A stretch of DNA of 64,000 nucleotides from Betaproteobacteria bacterium (GTDB lineage Bacteria > Pseudomonadota > Gammaproteobacteria > Burkholderiales > Ga0077523): positions 1 through 64,000 of the forward strand of contig JADJPK010000014.1 in assembly GCA_016713305.1 (NCBI GenBank). The letters run 5' to 3'. Of this stretch, positions 35,841-44,982 are shown in pieces. The notes below the pieces were generated by a model that saw nothing but the letters and a program-made list of their open reading frames with translations, was not told where the DNA came from and did no database searches. Positions within the stretch are counted from its first letter, which is position 1, and every line of letters starts with the position of its first letter. A program made the position numbers and the translations under genes.

Positions 35841-37598
35841 CGCAGGACGATCCCCGCGCCGAAGTGCAGGCGCCAGTCGTGGATCGCCTCGCCGTACCCG
35901 ATGTCGAGGTTGAGCGAGCCGATGGGGCTGCTCCAGCGGGCGCCCACGCCGTAGCCGTACACGGGCTGGAAGTCGCGCAGGCTGTCCGTTGCGTTGCCGC
36001 CATCCACGAACACGGCTGCACCCCATTCGCGCCTGATCCACTGGATGTACTCCAGCGTGCCCACGGCCAGATAGCGCCCGCCGACGATAGCGCCGCCTTC
36101 CTGGACGCCCAGGCTGTCCAGCGGGTAGCCCCGGATGCTGGCGTCGCCGCCCGCGCGGTACAGGTACGTGGAAGGAATGCTCTCGCGCGAGCCGGCGATG
36201 ACGCTGCCGAATTCCCCCACGCACGACGAACGTCCCGAACGTGGAGATGGGCAGCAGGTAGGACGACCGCACGTTGACGCGCCCGAACGAGCGGGACGAC
36301 AGTGCGCTGCGGCTCGCGCCCCCCACCTGCAGGCTCAGGGCGAAACCTTTGCGCGGTGCCAGCACGTCGTCCAGGTTGTTCCAGCGCCACGTCTGCATGA
36401 GATACAGCGCCTGCCGGTTGTCCGACACGCCGGCGGCCAGCGCACGCCGTTCCGTGAGGAACTGCAGCCCCTGCTGGCTTTCGCGCGTTTCCAGCGCAAA
36501 GGTCCGCGCGAGCGTGGAGCTCCAGTTCGTCCGCTGTTCACCCTGGATGTCCTGGAAGTTGTAGCGGCCCTCCAGCCCGTAGACGTGGCCCGAGGCGCCG
36601 CGGGGCGTGGAGATCGCGCCGATCGCTTCCTGGCTGACGCGATCGATCTTGGCGGAGGCTCGCAGGCGGATGGGCCGGTCCAGCACGTTGTTGTCCGTGT
36701 ACTGGATCTGGGCGCGCGGGCCCCGGTCGGTGCTGATGCCGGCGCCCGCCTCGAGGCGGCGGGCCGCGCCTTCCACGACCGTGACGTCCACGGGCGTGGC
36801 ATCGGCCAGAGCCGGGTCGCCGGGAGAGGACACGATGGCGCTGGCGAAATAACCGCTCAGCTGCAGACGGCGCTGAAATCGGAGCAGGGCATCCTCGTCG
36901 TAAGGGGCTCCGGGCTCGATGGGATTGAGGGATCGCACGATCCGCTCGGGATAGCGCTGCAGACCGGTGACGCGGATCTGCCCGAAGCGGAACGCCGGCC
37001 CGCTGTCGTAGTCCACGCGCAGACGGGCGGACCGGCTTGCCGGATCGATGGAGGCTTCGGATTCCGTGATGCGGGCGGCGGCGTAGCGCTTGCGTTGCAG
37101 GGATCGGAGAGGCTTCTCCTTTGCGGCAGACCAGTCGGCCTGCCGGAAGGTGCGGCCGGGGCGCAGGTCGAAGGCATCCCTCGCTTCGCGTTCCCGTTCG
37201 GGTTCCAGAACGCCGGTGAAACGCAGCCCGACGTCCTTGACCGTGGTGGATTCGCCGGGGTCGATGCGGTAGCGCGTGACCCAGATCTCGGAGGTCCGGT
37301 CCAGCCGCGGCTGGATGGACGGCGAGAAGTAACCTTCGGTCGCGAGGATCGTGCGGATCTGGCGGGGCGCGGTCTCGAACAGCTGCCGCACCTGGTCGTC
37401 GCTCACGTTCTCGCGCGTGCTCCAGCGCACGATGTCGAGGTTTTCCTCGAGGAGCGTGCGAAGCGCGGCCGGAGCGTCGATTTCCACCCGGTACAGGCGC
37501 CAATCGGCGGCGACACCGGGGCCCGAAAAGAGGAAGAGCGCCAGCAGCGCGGCGACGGCCGCAGAAACGGAGCGCCCGTTGTCCGGCCGTGAACTCAT
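35837..37598 (-). pseudogene. tamA: tamA (outer-membrane BamA-type protein), one frameshift
   Basis: The frame starting at 37598 encodes a signal peptide (AALLALFLFSGPGVAA), then POTRA-like domains and the first strands of the barrel, ending near FGTFVVRGG. At a five-C run on this strand (36215-36219) the frame breaks. The C-terminal barrel continues in another frame: GSVIAGSRESIPSTYLYRAG, then GGDASIRGYPLDSLG and the terminal strand ending HFGAGIVLR. Removing one base (GGG GAA TTC) restores a continuous protein. Because tamB is intact and coupled, and the lesion is in a homopolymer, a sequencing error is at least as likely as real inactivation. Confidence 0.8.
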
Positions 37599-37810
37599 TC
37601 TCTGCAAATCGCGATGTGTCCCGCAGGTTCCTGCGCAGTCATATGTCGCCCGTGGCCGAAACGGGAGTCGGGTCCCGGCCCGCTGCAAGTCTTCTTCCTG
37701 GCTTCCCGGCACGTCCCGGCGGTGTTCTGCCCAGCCGATCAGACGCCCGCCGGCAATTGCGGTTCCGCTACCTCGCCGTCACGCTTTGTTCCGGTTCGCG
37801 CCAGCGGCCT
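37599..37810. other. Intergenic flank with partial copy of smpB 3' end
   Basis: This is the start of the 453-bp stretch between tamA and smpB. No gene is visible. The last part (37778-37813) resembles the true smpB end at 38051-38086: both begin GTCACGC-TTGTTCCGGTT and then diverge. This looks like a degraded read end of smpB rather than a biological repeat. Confidence 0.55.
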
Positions 37811-38050
<240 letters not shown>

Positions 38051-38051
38051 G

Positions 38052-38504
38052 TCACGCCTTGTTCCGGTTCCGCAGCAGCCTCTGCTGCTCCACCTTCCAC
38101 TCGCGTTCCTTGATGGTCTCGCGCTTGTCATGCTGCTTCTTGCCTTTGGCCAGGCCGATCTCCAGCTTGATCCGGCCGCGGGTAAAATGCATGTTCAGCG
38201 GGACGAGCGTGTAGCCGGCCCGTTCGACCTTGCCGATGAGATGCCGGATCTCGTCGGCCTTCAACAGCAGTTTGCGAGTGCGGGTGGGGTCCGGGTGAAT
38301 GTGGGTGGATGCGGTGGGCAGGGGGCTGATGTGCGCGCCCAGCAGATAGACCTCCGCGCTCTTGATCACGACATACGATTCGGCCAGCTGGATGCGGCCG
38401 GCGCGGATGGATTTCACTTCCCAGCCTTCCAGGGCGATGCCCGCCTCGAAACGCTCTTCGATGAAATAGTCGTGGAACGCCTTCTTGTTCTGGGCAATGC
38501 TCAT
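38052..38504 (-). CDS. smpB: SsrA-binding protein SmpB
   Basis: This 150-residue tmRNA-binding protein is full length for the family. Conserved features are NKKAFHDYFIEERFEAGIAL, EGWEVKSIRAGRIQL and the OB-fold segment SYVVIKSAEVYLLGAHISP, then RKLLLKADEIRHL. The C-terminal tail, rich in Lys and Arg (KGKKQHDKRETIKEREWK), reaches into the ribosomal A site. It rescues stalled ribosomes with SsrA RNA, whose gene is not in this window. It is divergent from ratA, with 72 bp between the two starts. The stop codon abuts the poly-G tract, but the reading frame itself is complete. Confidence 0.95.
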   Translation of the reverse strand: MSIAQNKKAFHDYFIEERFEAGIALEGWEVKSIRAGRIQLAESYVVIKSAEVYLLGAHISPLPTASTHIHPDPTRTRKLLLKADEIRHLIGKVERAGYTLVPLNMHFTRGRIKLEIGLAKGKKQHDKRETIKEREWKVEQQRLLRNRNKA

Positions 38505-38576
38505 CGAATGTGCGTCAGCGTGAGTGGTCGAAGATTCTAACAGCCGGCATGCGGCAGGGAGCGTCAGCAGTCATCT

Positions 38577-39014
38577 ATGCATGAAGTCGACCGATCGGTT
38601 CTCGTGGAGTACTCGGCCGAACAGATCTACACCCTGGTCGAACGGGTGGAGGAATACCCCCAGTTCCTGCCCTGGTGCGGCGGAACGGTGGTGGAAGCGC
38701 GCGACGAAGCCGTCACCCGCGCCGCCATCATCATCGATTTCAAGGGCATCAAGCAGCGGTTTACCACCGCCAACGCCAAACAGTGGCCCCGCCGCATCGA
38801 CATGCGGCTGGTGAACGGGCCCTTCAAGAGCCTGGACGGCGCGTGGCACTTCCACCCGCTGGCCGAAGAGGCCTGCAAGGTGCAGCTCATCCTTCGCTAC
38901 GAGTTCACCAGCCGTCTGCTGGAGAAGGTGGTGGGACCGGTGTTCGAGCACATCGCCACCACCTTCGTGGACGCCTTCGTCAAGCGGGCGGGTCAGGTCT
39001 ATGGACCCCGGTGA
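38577..39014 (+). CDS. ratA: RatA-like START/COQ10-family protein
   Basis: This 145-residue protein of the polyketide cyclase / COQ10 family has the RatA hallmarks: VDRSVLVEYSAEQIYTLVERVEEYPQFLPWCGG at the N-terminus, and a C-terminal helix GPVFEHIATTFVDAFVKRAGQVYG. Members were described as inhibitors of ribosome subunit association (E. coli RatA, PasT) and also as ubiquinone-binding chaperones. It is adjacent to smpB and followed by rnfH, an arrangement widespread in beta- and gammaproteobacteria, so the identification is firm. Whether it acts as a toxin here is uncertain. Confidence 0.9.
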   Translation: MHEVDRSVLVEYSAEQIYTLVERVEEYPQFLPWCGGTVVEARDEAVTRAAIIIDFKGIKQRFTTANAKQWPRRIDMRLVNGPFKSLDGAWHFHPLAEEACKVQLILRYEFTSRLLEKVVGPVFEHIATTFVDAFVKRAGQVYGPR

Positions 39015-39348
39015 GGCCCCTTCGATGCGCGTGGAGGTGATCTACGCCACGCCCAGGCACCAGGACATTCGCGAGGTGATCCTCCAGGCCGGGGCGACCG
39101 TCCGGGATGCGCTGGCGGCTTCCCGGATGGCCGCGGATCATCCCGAGACAGCGGAGTTGCCCGCAGGCGTGGGCATCTGGGGCCGCAAGGCGGAACTCGA
39201 ACAGCGGCTGCGCGACGGCGACCGGGTCGAGATCTACCGGCCGCTCACCGCGGACCCCAAGGACGCCCGCCGGATGCGGGCGCAGAAGGCAGAAAAGCTG
39301 GCGAAAGAGCTGGCGGAGAAACGGGCCGGGACAAGGCGGCAGGGCTGA
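39001..39348 (+). CDS. RnfH-family ubiquitin-like protein (RatB)
   Basis: This 115-residue protein of the RnfH/UPF0125 family has a beta-grasp fold with the family motifs MRVEVIYATPRHQDI, ATVRDAL, GIWGRKAELEQRL and DGDRVEIYRPLTADPKDARR. The start is either ATG 39001, overlapping ratA by 14 bp, or ATG 39025, which has a better site (GTGAGG) eight bases upstream and fits the short N-terminus of homologues. A basic C-terminal tail (KLAKELAEKRAGTRRQG) follows the domain. Despite the name, no rnf electron transport genes are near. Confidence 0.88.
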   Translation: MDPGEAPSMRVEVIYATPRHQDIREVILQAGATVRDALAASRMAADHPETAELPAGVGIWGRKAELEQRLRDGDRVEIYRPLTADPKDARRMRAQKAEKLAKELAEKRAGTRRQG

Positions 39349-39401
39349 GGGGACTCCCCGGACCTGCCTTTCGCCGGAAGGGGGCGTTCGCCCGGCCGGT
39401 G

Positions 39402-39878
39402 TTACTTGCAGGCTTCGCTGGCCGCCCGCTGGGCGTCGGCCAGAGACTTCTTGATGTCATCGTCGCCCAGGTACTGGAGCTGGCCGTTGGCGTCGTACTT
39501 GGCAACGCGCCCGCCCGACTGCAACCCGGCCACCCGGGCCCGGGCCTCGTCGCAGGCCGCCTTCTTCTGCTCGGCGGCCTCCTTCTGCAACTGGGCTTTC
39601 TTCTCGGCTTCTTCCTTCTCGGTGCGCCGCTTGCGGAACTCCATGTCGAGTTCCTGGTAGTTCTTGGACCCGGCCGAGGGTTGCGCCGCGGGGGCGGCGG
39701 CACCTGACGAAGGCCTGGGTTTCTTGATCTGTCCTTCGCAGACGACCCCGGCGGGAGGCGTGTCGGAGTACTGGGTCCGGCCATTCGCGTCCTTCCAGCG
39801 GCAGATCTCGGCGGAGGCGCCGGTCGCGGCCAGGCTGAGGACGGTGGCGGCCAGGGCCGCCCGGTACGTTCGGTTCAT
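39402..39878 (-). CDS. DUF4124-domain periplasmic protein
   Basis: This 158-residue secreted protein starts after GGGAGA and has a signal peptide ending GASA. The mature N-terminus EICRWKDANGRTQYSDTPPAG is the DUF4124 motif, with Trp and the YSD-TPP turn. A low-complexity linker (SSGAAAPAAQPSAGS) and a long charged coiled-coil helix (FRKRRTEKEEAEKKAQLQKE and onwards) follow. DUF4124 proteins near guaB are common in betaproteobacteria; their function is not known. It converges with rnfH. Confidence 0.85.
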   Translation of the reverse strand: MNRTYRAALAATVLSLAATGASAEICRWKDANGRTQYSDTPPAGVVCEGQIKKPRPSSGAAAPAAQPSAGSKNYQELDMEFRKRRTEKEEAEKKAQLQKEAAEQKKAACDEARARVAGLQSGGRVAKYDANGQLQYLGDDDIKKSLADAQRAASEACK

Positions 39879-39920
39879 CGTGTTCTCCCAAGGGGCACAT
39901 CAGCGGACATCGGGGCGCGA

Positions 39921-40250
39921 TCAGGGCTTGCCCTCGACGGCCGCGGCATTTTCTCGTTGGAGCAGTCCAAGCTCGGACAGTTCTTGCGCCCGCTTGCTCC
40001 ACTGCACCGTGGCGGCGAAATCACCTTTGGCCCAGGCCGTCCGGGCTTGCTTCAACGCACTAACGGCCGTGGTCCACAGGGCCTGCCGGGCGCGGGCTTC
40101 TTCCACTGCACGCTCGGCCGCGGCCAAGGCGGTGTCGGCTTCTTCCGAGGCAGCCGCACCCCCCCAGCCGCCGAGGCACAGGGTGAGGACCAGGCCGGCA
40201 AACAGCCGGCGGACCGGCTCGCGAACGTCGATGTCGAATGAAACGGGCAT
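39921..40250 (-). CDS. Small coiled-coil membrane or periplasmic protein of unknown function
   Basis: This 109-residue protein has an N-terminal hydrophobic segment (LFAGLVLTLCLGGWGGAAAS) that may be a signal peptide or anchor. A predicted alpha-helical coiled coil (ALAAAERAVEEARARQALWT) and an ALKQARTAWAKGDFAATVQW segment follow. The latter resembles TPR-like or DUF4398 helices, but the match is too weak to name a family. It lies upstream of the DUF4124 gene and is divergent from guaB, so its start overlaps the guaB promoter region. Confidence 0.65.
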   Translation of the reverse strand: MPVSFDIDVREPVRRLFAGLVLTLCLGGWGGAAASEEADTALAAAERAVEEARARQALWTTAVSALKQARTAWAKGDFAATVQWSKRAQELSELGLLQRENAAAVEGKP

Positions 40251-40272
40251 GGGGGAGGGGTCGTTTACCCAC

Positions 40273-40278
40273 TATAAT
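40273..40278 (+). promoter_or_regulatory. Likely -10 box of guaB promoter
   Basis: A perfect TATAAT lies 27 bases before the guaB start codon. A matching -35 hexamer at 17-bp spacing is not convincing (the position falls in a G-rich run), so this promoter may rely on the -10 element or an activator. Confidence 0.5.
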
Positions 40279-40304
40279 CGCGCCTTTGCTCAGGATCATA
40301 AAAC

Positions 40305-41765
40305 ATGCAAGTGATCCAGAAGGCGCTGACCTTCGACGACGTGCTTCTCGTCCCTGCACATTCCACGGTCCTGCCGCGGGATGTCTCCCTGAAAACCCGC
40401 CTCACCCGCACCATCGAGCTCAATATCCCGATCGTGTCCGCCGCCATGGACACCGTCACCGAAGCCCGGCTGGCCATCGCGCTGGCTCAGGAAGGCGGGA
40501 TCGGCATCGTGCACAAGAACTTGACCCCGGCGGCCCAGGCGGCCGAGGTGGCCAAGGTCAAGCGGTTCGAGTGCGGGGTCGTGAAGGACCCCATCACCAT
40601 CTCGCCGGACATGACCGTCCGCAACGTGGACGCGCTCACCCGGCAGCACCGGATCTCCGGCCTGCCCGTGGTGGAAAACGGCCGGGTGGTCGGCATCGTG
40701 ACCAACCGCGATCTCCGGTTCGAGACCAACCTCGACCAGCCCATCCGCAACATCATGACGCCCAAGGAAAGGCTCGTGACGGTCAAGGAAGGGGCGAGCC
40801 TCGAAGAAGCGATGACGCTGCTCCACAAGTACCGCCTGGAGCGGGTGCTGGTGGTCAACGGCGATTTCGAGCTGAAGGGTCTCATCACCGTCAAGGACAT
40901 CCTCAAGTCTTCCGAGCACCCCAACGCCTGCAAGGACCAGTTCGGCCGGCTGCGCGTGGGCGCGGCCATCGGCGTGGGCGCGGATACCGACGAACGCGCC
41001 GCCGCCCTGGTGGAAGCGGGCGTGGACGTGATCATCGTCGACACCGCCCACGGGCATTCGCAGGGCGTGATCGACCGGGTGAAGTGGGTCAAGCGCAATT
41101 TCCCGCAACTGCAGGTGATCGGCGGCAACATCGCCACGGGCGACGCCGCCCGCGCATTGCTGGACGTGGGCGCCGATGGCGTGAAGGTCGGCATCGGCCC
41201 CGGTTCGATCTGCACCACGCGGATCGTGGCCGGCGTGGGCGTGCCGCAGATCACCGCCATCCAGAGCGTGTCCGATGCCCTGGCCGGCACCGGCGTGCCG
41301 ATGATCGCCGATGGCGGCATCCGCTACTCCGGCGACGTCGCCAAGGCCATCGCGGCCGGCGGTGATTCCGTGATGCTGGGCGGTCTGTTCGCCGGCACCG
41401 AGGAAGCTCCGGGCGAGATCGAGCTCTACCAGGGACGCTCGTACAAGTCGTACCGCGGCATGGGGTCCATCGGCGCCATGCAGCAGGGCTCCAGCGACCG
41501 CTACTTCCAGGATTCCTCCGCCGGCAGCAACAAGCTGGTGCCGGAGGGCGTGGAAGGGCGCGTGCCGTACAAGGGCCCGGTGACCAGCGTGATCGACCAG
41601 CTCGTGGGCGGCCTGCGTGCTGCCATGGGCTACATCGGCTGCCCGACCATCGACGACGTGAAGCGCAAGGCGCAGTTCGTGGAGATCACGGCCGCCGGCG
41701 TGAAGGAGTCCCATGTGCACGACGTGCAGATCGTCAAGGAAGCCCCGAACTACCGGGTCGACTGA
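40305..41765 (+). CDS. guaB: Inosine-5'-monophosphate dehydrogenase
   Basis: This 486-residue enzyme oxidises IMP to XMP with NAD, the rate-limiting step of GMP synthesis. It has the TIM barrel interrupted by two CBS domains (about residues 95-205: VKDPITISPDMTVRNVD and PKERLVTVKEGASLEEAM). The catalytic loop Cys is in GPGSICTTRIVAGVG near residue 303. The flap holds YKSYRGMGSIGAM, and EGRVPYKGPV is present. The short spacing to guaA suggests co-transcription, with a hairpin in between that may reduce downstream expression. Confidence 0.96.
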   Translation: MQVIQKALTFDDVLLVPAHSTVLPRDVSLKTRLTRTIELNIPIVSAAMDTVTEARLAIALAQEGGIGIVHKNLTPAAQAAEVAKVKRFECGVVKDPITISPDMTVRNVDALTRQHRISGLPVVENGRVVGIVTNRDLRFETNLDQPIRNIMTPKERLVTVKEGASLEEAMTLLHKYRLERVLVVNGDFELKGLITVKDILKSSEHPNACKDQFGRLRVGAAIGVGADTDERAAALVEAGVDVIIVDTAHGHSQGVIDRVKWVKRNFPQLQVIGGNIATGDAARALLDVGADGVKVGIGPGSICTTRIVAGVGVPQITAIQSVSDALAGTGVPMIADGGIRYSGDVAKAIAAGGDSVMLGGLFAGTEEAPGEIELYQGRSYKSYRGMGSIGAMQQGSSDRYFQDSSAGSNKLVPEGVEGRVPYKGPVTSVIDQLVGGLRAAMGYIGCPTIDDVKRKAQFVEITAAGVKESHVHDVQIVKEAPNYRVD

Positions 41766-41789
41766 CCGGAGCGCCGCACGATGAAACAC

Positions 41790-41817
41790 CGACGGGCCGC
41801 CAGCGTGCGCGGCCCGT
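41790..41817 (+). terminator. Hairpin between guaB and guaA
   Basis: GACGGGCCG at 41790-41798 pairs perfectly with CGGCCCGTC at 41809-41817 around a 10-base loop. A short T-containing tail (TCGCTTTG) follows rather than a strong U-run. It could be a weak terminator or an attenuator between guaB and guaA. Confidence 0.5.
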
Positions 41818-41896
41818 CTCGCTTTGAAGAATTGCCGGAACGGCCATGCGAGGCCGGCCCGATCCCCCATTGCCCACTGTTCGACGTCAGCCCACG

Positions 41897-43462
41897 ATGA
41901 CCCACGCCCGCATCCTCATTCTGGACTTCGGTTCCCAGTACACCCAGCTCATCGCCCGCCGCGTGCGCGAGATCAGCGTCTATTGCGAGATCCACCCCGA
42001 CGACGTCTCCGACACTTTCGTTCGCGAGTTCAAGCCGAGCGGCATCATCCTGTCCGGCGGCCCGTCGTCCGTCATCGAGGGCGAGTCCCCCCGCGCGCCC
42101 CAGGCCGTCTTCGAGGCCGGCGTGCCCGTGCTGGGCATCTGCTACGGCATGCAGACCATGGCGGCGCAGCTCGGCGGCGGCGTGGAAAACGGCCTCGTCC
42201 GCGAGTTCGGTTACGCCGAGATCCGCGCGCGCGGCCACTCGCGCCTGCTGAAAGACATTCAGGACCGCGTGAACACCGAAGGCCACGGACTGCTCGACGT
42301 GTGGATGAGCCACGGCGACAAGGTCACCGCGCTCCCGCCCGGTTTCAAGACCATCGCTTCCAACGCCGCAACGCCCCTCGCCGGCATGGCTGACGAAACC
42401 CGCGGCTTCTACGCGCTGCAGTTCCATCCGGAAGTCACGCACACGCTCCAGGGCAAGTCCATCATCGAACGCTTCGTCCACGAGATCTGCGGCATCGGCT
42501 ACGACTGGACCATGCCCAGCTATGTGGACGAAGCCGTCGGCCGCATCCGCTCCGAAGTGGGCAACGACGAAGTGCTGCTGGGCCTGTCGGGCGGCGTGGA
42601 TTCCTCCGTGGCCGCCGCGCTCATCCACAAGGCAATCGGCGACAAGCTCACCTGCGTGTTCGTGGACAACGGCCTGTTGCGGCTGAACGAGGCGGAGCAG
42701 GTGATGGAGACCTTCGGCCGCAATCTGGGCGTGAAGGTCATCCACGTGGATGCGTCGGAGGAATTCCTCGGGCAACTGGCCGGCGTCAGCGACCCGGAAG
42801 CCAAACGCAAGATCATCGGCCGCGTGTTCGTGGATGTCTTCCAGCGCGAATCCGCCAAGCTCTCGCGCGTGAAGTGGCTCGCCCAAGGCACGATCTACCC
42901 GGACGTCATCGAGTCCGCCGGTGCGAAGACGAAGAAGGCCCACACCATCAAGTCGCACCACAACGTGGGCGGCCTGCCGGAGACGCTGCACCTGAAACTG
43001 CTGGAACCTCTGCGGGAGCTTTTCAAGGACGAGGTGCGCGAACTGGGCATCGCCCTGGGATTGCCGCACGAGATGGTCTACCGCCATCCGTTCCCCGGTC
43101 CCGGCCTGGGCGTGCGAATTCTCGGCGAGGTGAAGCGCGACTTCGCCAATCTATTGCGCCGCGCCGATGCCATCTTCATCGACGAACTGCGCAAGCACGG
43201 CTGGTACGAGCGCACCTCCCAAGCCTTTGCCGTCTTCCTGCCCGTGCGCTCCGTCGGCGTGATGGGCGATGGCCGCACCTACGAACACGTCGTCGCCCTG
43301 CGCGCCGTCCAGACGCAGGACTTCATGACCGCCCACTGGGCCGAACTTCCGCACTCACTGCTCGCCACGGTCTCGAACCGCATCATCAACGAGGTGAGGG
43401 GGATCAACCGGGTGGTGTACGACATCAGCGGGAAGCCGCCGGCGACGATTGAGTGGGAGTAG
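41897..43462 (+). CDS. guaA: GMP synthase (glutamine-hydrolysing)
   Basis: This 521-residue enzyme converts XMP to GMP. The N-terminal class I glutamine amidotransferase domain has the nucleophile Cys in LGICYGMQ (near residue 82) and His-Glu in FHPEVTHT near 177. The ATP pyrophosphatase domain has the PP-loop LLGLSGGVDSSVAAALI, and the C-terminal dimerisation domain ends YDISGKPPATIEWE, the canonical end. The start is the ATG at 41897, giving the family MTHARILILDFGSQYTQ. It follows guaB as in most proteobacteria. The sequence is intact and marks the end of the clearly ancestral part of this window. Confidence 0.96.
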   Translation: MTHARILILDFGSQYTQLIARRVREISVYCEIHPDDVSDTFVREFKPSGIILSGGPSSVIEGESPRAPQAVFEAGVPVLGICYGMQTMAAQLGGGVENGLVREFGYAEIRARGHSRLLKDIQDRVNTEGHGLLDVWMSHGDKVTALPPGFKTIASNAATPLAGMADETRGFYALQFHPEVTHTLQGKSIIERFVHEICGIGYDWTMPSYVDEAVGRIRSEVGNDEVLLGLSGGVDSSVAAALIHKAIGDKLTCVFVDNGLLRLNEAEQVMETFGRNLGVKVIHVDASEEFLGQLAGVSDPEAKRKIIGRVFVDVFQRESAKLSRVKWLAQGTIYPDVIESAGAKTKKAHTIKSHHNVGGLPETLHLKLLEPLRELFKDEVRELGIALGLPHEMVYRHPFPGPGLGVRILGEVKRDFANLLRRADAIFIDELRKHGWYERTSQAFAVFLPVRSVGVMGDGRTYEHVVALRAVQTQDFMTAHWAELPHSLLATVSNRIINEVRGINRVVYDISGKPPATIEWE

Positions 43463-43931
43463 GGGGACGAACCGGCCCGTCGGGGCTGTCTCCAGCCTCG
43501 TTGCGTCGGGCGGCGTGCAAGCCGCGATAGGGAAGGAGCGCCGCACGGGCGAAGCGCCTCACGAAGTGTTCGGTATCACCTTGATCGTTTCCTCGGGGCT
43601 GGTTGGCGATGGGTACGGGGACGCGCGTCGGGTCCTTGGTTGTAGATACGGACCTCCGCGGAAAAGCGTCGGATCGCGGCATGACCGGGTTGAGGTTCCC
43701 GTCGCTTGCTGGCTTCTGGTTGGGTTGATCTTCACTGAACAGCGAATATCGCCATCTGGTGAAATATCGGATGCCGCGCCTCCCCGAGGCGTGCAGGGCA
43801 CAAGGTGGGGCGGCGCTTCTTCGCTCGCGCGGCCCGCTCTGTCATCACGACTGGGAGGCGCGTCTGGGCGCCGGGTCACGTTGTCCTGCACCGGGCCTGA
43901 GGCTCTGCGCGGCATCGAGATAACGCGCTCT
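43463..43931. other. Non-coding stretch after guaA
   Basis: This 469-bp stretch has no convincing gene on either strand; the open frames lack ribosome sites and family similarity. It contains a short hairpin (CGCCTC-CCC-GAGGCG around 43780) and slightly lower GC than the neighbours. It marks the border between the gua genes and the AbiE-like module. Confidence 0.55.
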
Positions 43932-43962
43932 TGCACGATAACATGACTCGTGTTATCGTGCA
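43932..43962. promoter_or_regulatory. Perfect 12-bp inverted repeat, likely autoregulatory operator
   Basis: TGCACGATAACA at 43932-43943 is exactly complementary to TGTTATCGTGCA at 43951-43962, with a 7-base spacer. It ends only six bases before the ATG of the wHTH gene and leaves no room for a normal ribosome binding site. This is consistent with a leaderless transcript and a repressor that binds over the promoter or start. AbiEi antitoxins are known to bind inverted repeats in their own promoter. Confidence 0.8.
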
Positions 43963-43968
43963 CTCGCT

Positions 43969-44982
43969 ATGTTAGATAAAACCCGTGCCAAGCGTGACGA
44001 CGACGCTGCCGTCCACGCGTATCTGCATGAAACCTTGGGAATCGCTCCCAAGGTTCGCGCGTGGGCGGGCGCCGGCAAGCTGCCCTATTTCCTGCAGGAA
44101 GCGTTCGAGGTCCGGGAGCTGAAGCTTCTGGATCGCCAGGTTCTCCTGGCGATCGATCAGCGGGCCGACCGACCGGGGCTGGCCAACGTTCGAGGCCAGA
44201 TGGACAAGCTCCGGCAACTTGCCGGGATGCCGGTGGTCTACGTCACCCGCACCCTCGCGTCCTACGAACGCAAGCGCCTCATCGAGCAGAAGGTGCCGTT
44301 CCTGGTGCCGGGCAACCAGCTCTATCTGCCGGAACTCGGGATCGACCTGCGCGAGTATTTTCGCAAGCCGACGGGCGCTGCACAGACCGCGCTCAGCCCA
44401 GCGACGCAGGCGATGCTGATCGCCGTCCTGTTGCGAAGGCCGTGGCGCAACGAGTGGCAGCCCGCCGAGGTCGTCGGCGAGCTGGGCTACACCCCGATGA
44501 CGCTGTCGCGAGCGGTCAAGGAGCTCACGGCCGCCGGCATCGCGACCCTGCGCACCGAGGGGAGGGTGCGATGGCTCCATACGGAGCGCACGGCCGCGGA
44601 GACCTGGGAGCGTGCGAGACCCATGCTGCGCAGCCCCGTCAAGCGTCGAGCCTGGGTGCTTCCTCCTCAGAAGACGAGGCCGCGTCCGTTGAGGCTCGCG
44701 GGTCTGAGCGCGCTCGCACGGTTTTCGATGCTCACCGAACCTCAGTGGCCGACCTACGCCGTCGGGCAGGCGGAGTGGAAGGCGGCGACACAGGCCGGCT
44801 TCGAGACGCTGCCTGAGCCGTTGCCGGGAGCCTGCGAATGGGAACTCTGGCACTACAGCCCAGCACTCGTGCGAGACAGCGATACCGTCGATCCGCTTTC
44901 CTTGACGCTCAGCCTGCAGGGCAACCAGGACGAACGTGTTCAACTCGCGCTCGATGAATTGAAAGGGCGCTTTCCGTGGTGA
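43969..44982 (+). CDS. AbiEi-like winged-helix regulator (putative antitoxin)
   Basis: This is a 337-residue protein. A central winged helix-turn-helix is likely at about residues 145-205, in AMLIAVLLRRPWRNEWQPAE and then LGYTPMTLSRAVKELTAAGI, followed by a wing EGRVRWLH. An additional N-terminal domain of about 130 residues precedes it. The ATG at 43969 has no Shine-Dalgarno site because a perfect inverted repeat ends six bases upstream. It overlaps a nucleotidyltransferase-like gene by 7 bp. By organisation (repressor first, NTase second, autoregulatory palindrome) it resembles type IV AbiE toxin-antitoxin pairs, but the antitoxin is longer than the usual AbiEi (about 200-280 residues), so the family is tentative. 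Confidence 0.65.
   Translation: MLDKTRAKRDDDAAVHAYLHETLGIAPKVRAWAGAGKLPYFLQEAFEVRELKLLDRQVLLAIDQRADRPGLANVRGQMDKLRQLAGMPVVYVTRTLASYERKRLIEQKVPFLVPGNQLYLPELGIDLREYFRKPTGAAQTALSPATQAMLIAVLLRRPWRNEWQPAEVVGELGYTPMTLSRAVKELTAAGIATLRTEGRVRWLHTERTAAETWERARPMLRSPVKRRAWVLPPQKTRPRPLRLAGLSALARFSMLTEPQWPTYAVGQAEWKAATQAGFETLPEPLPGACEWELWHYSPALVRDSDTVDPLSLTLSLQGNQDERVQLALDELKGRFPW

Noticed and set aside
43449..43963. Open frames on both strands after guaA
   Set aside because: No ribosome sites, no recognisable family and atypical composition; treated as non-coding.
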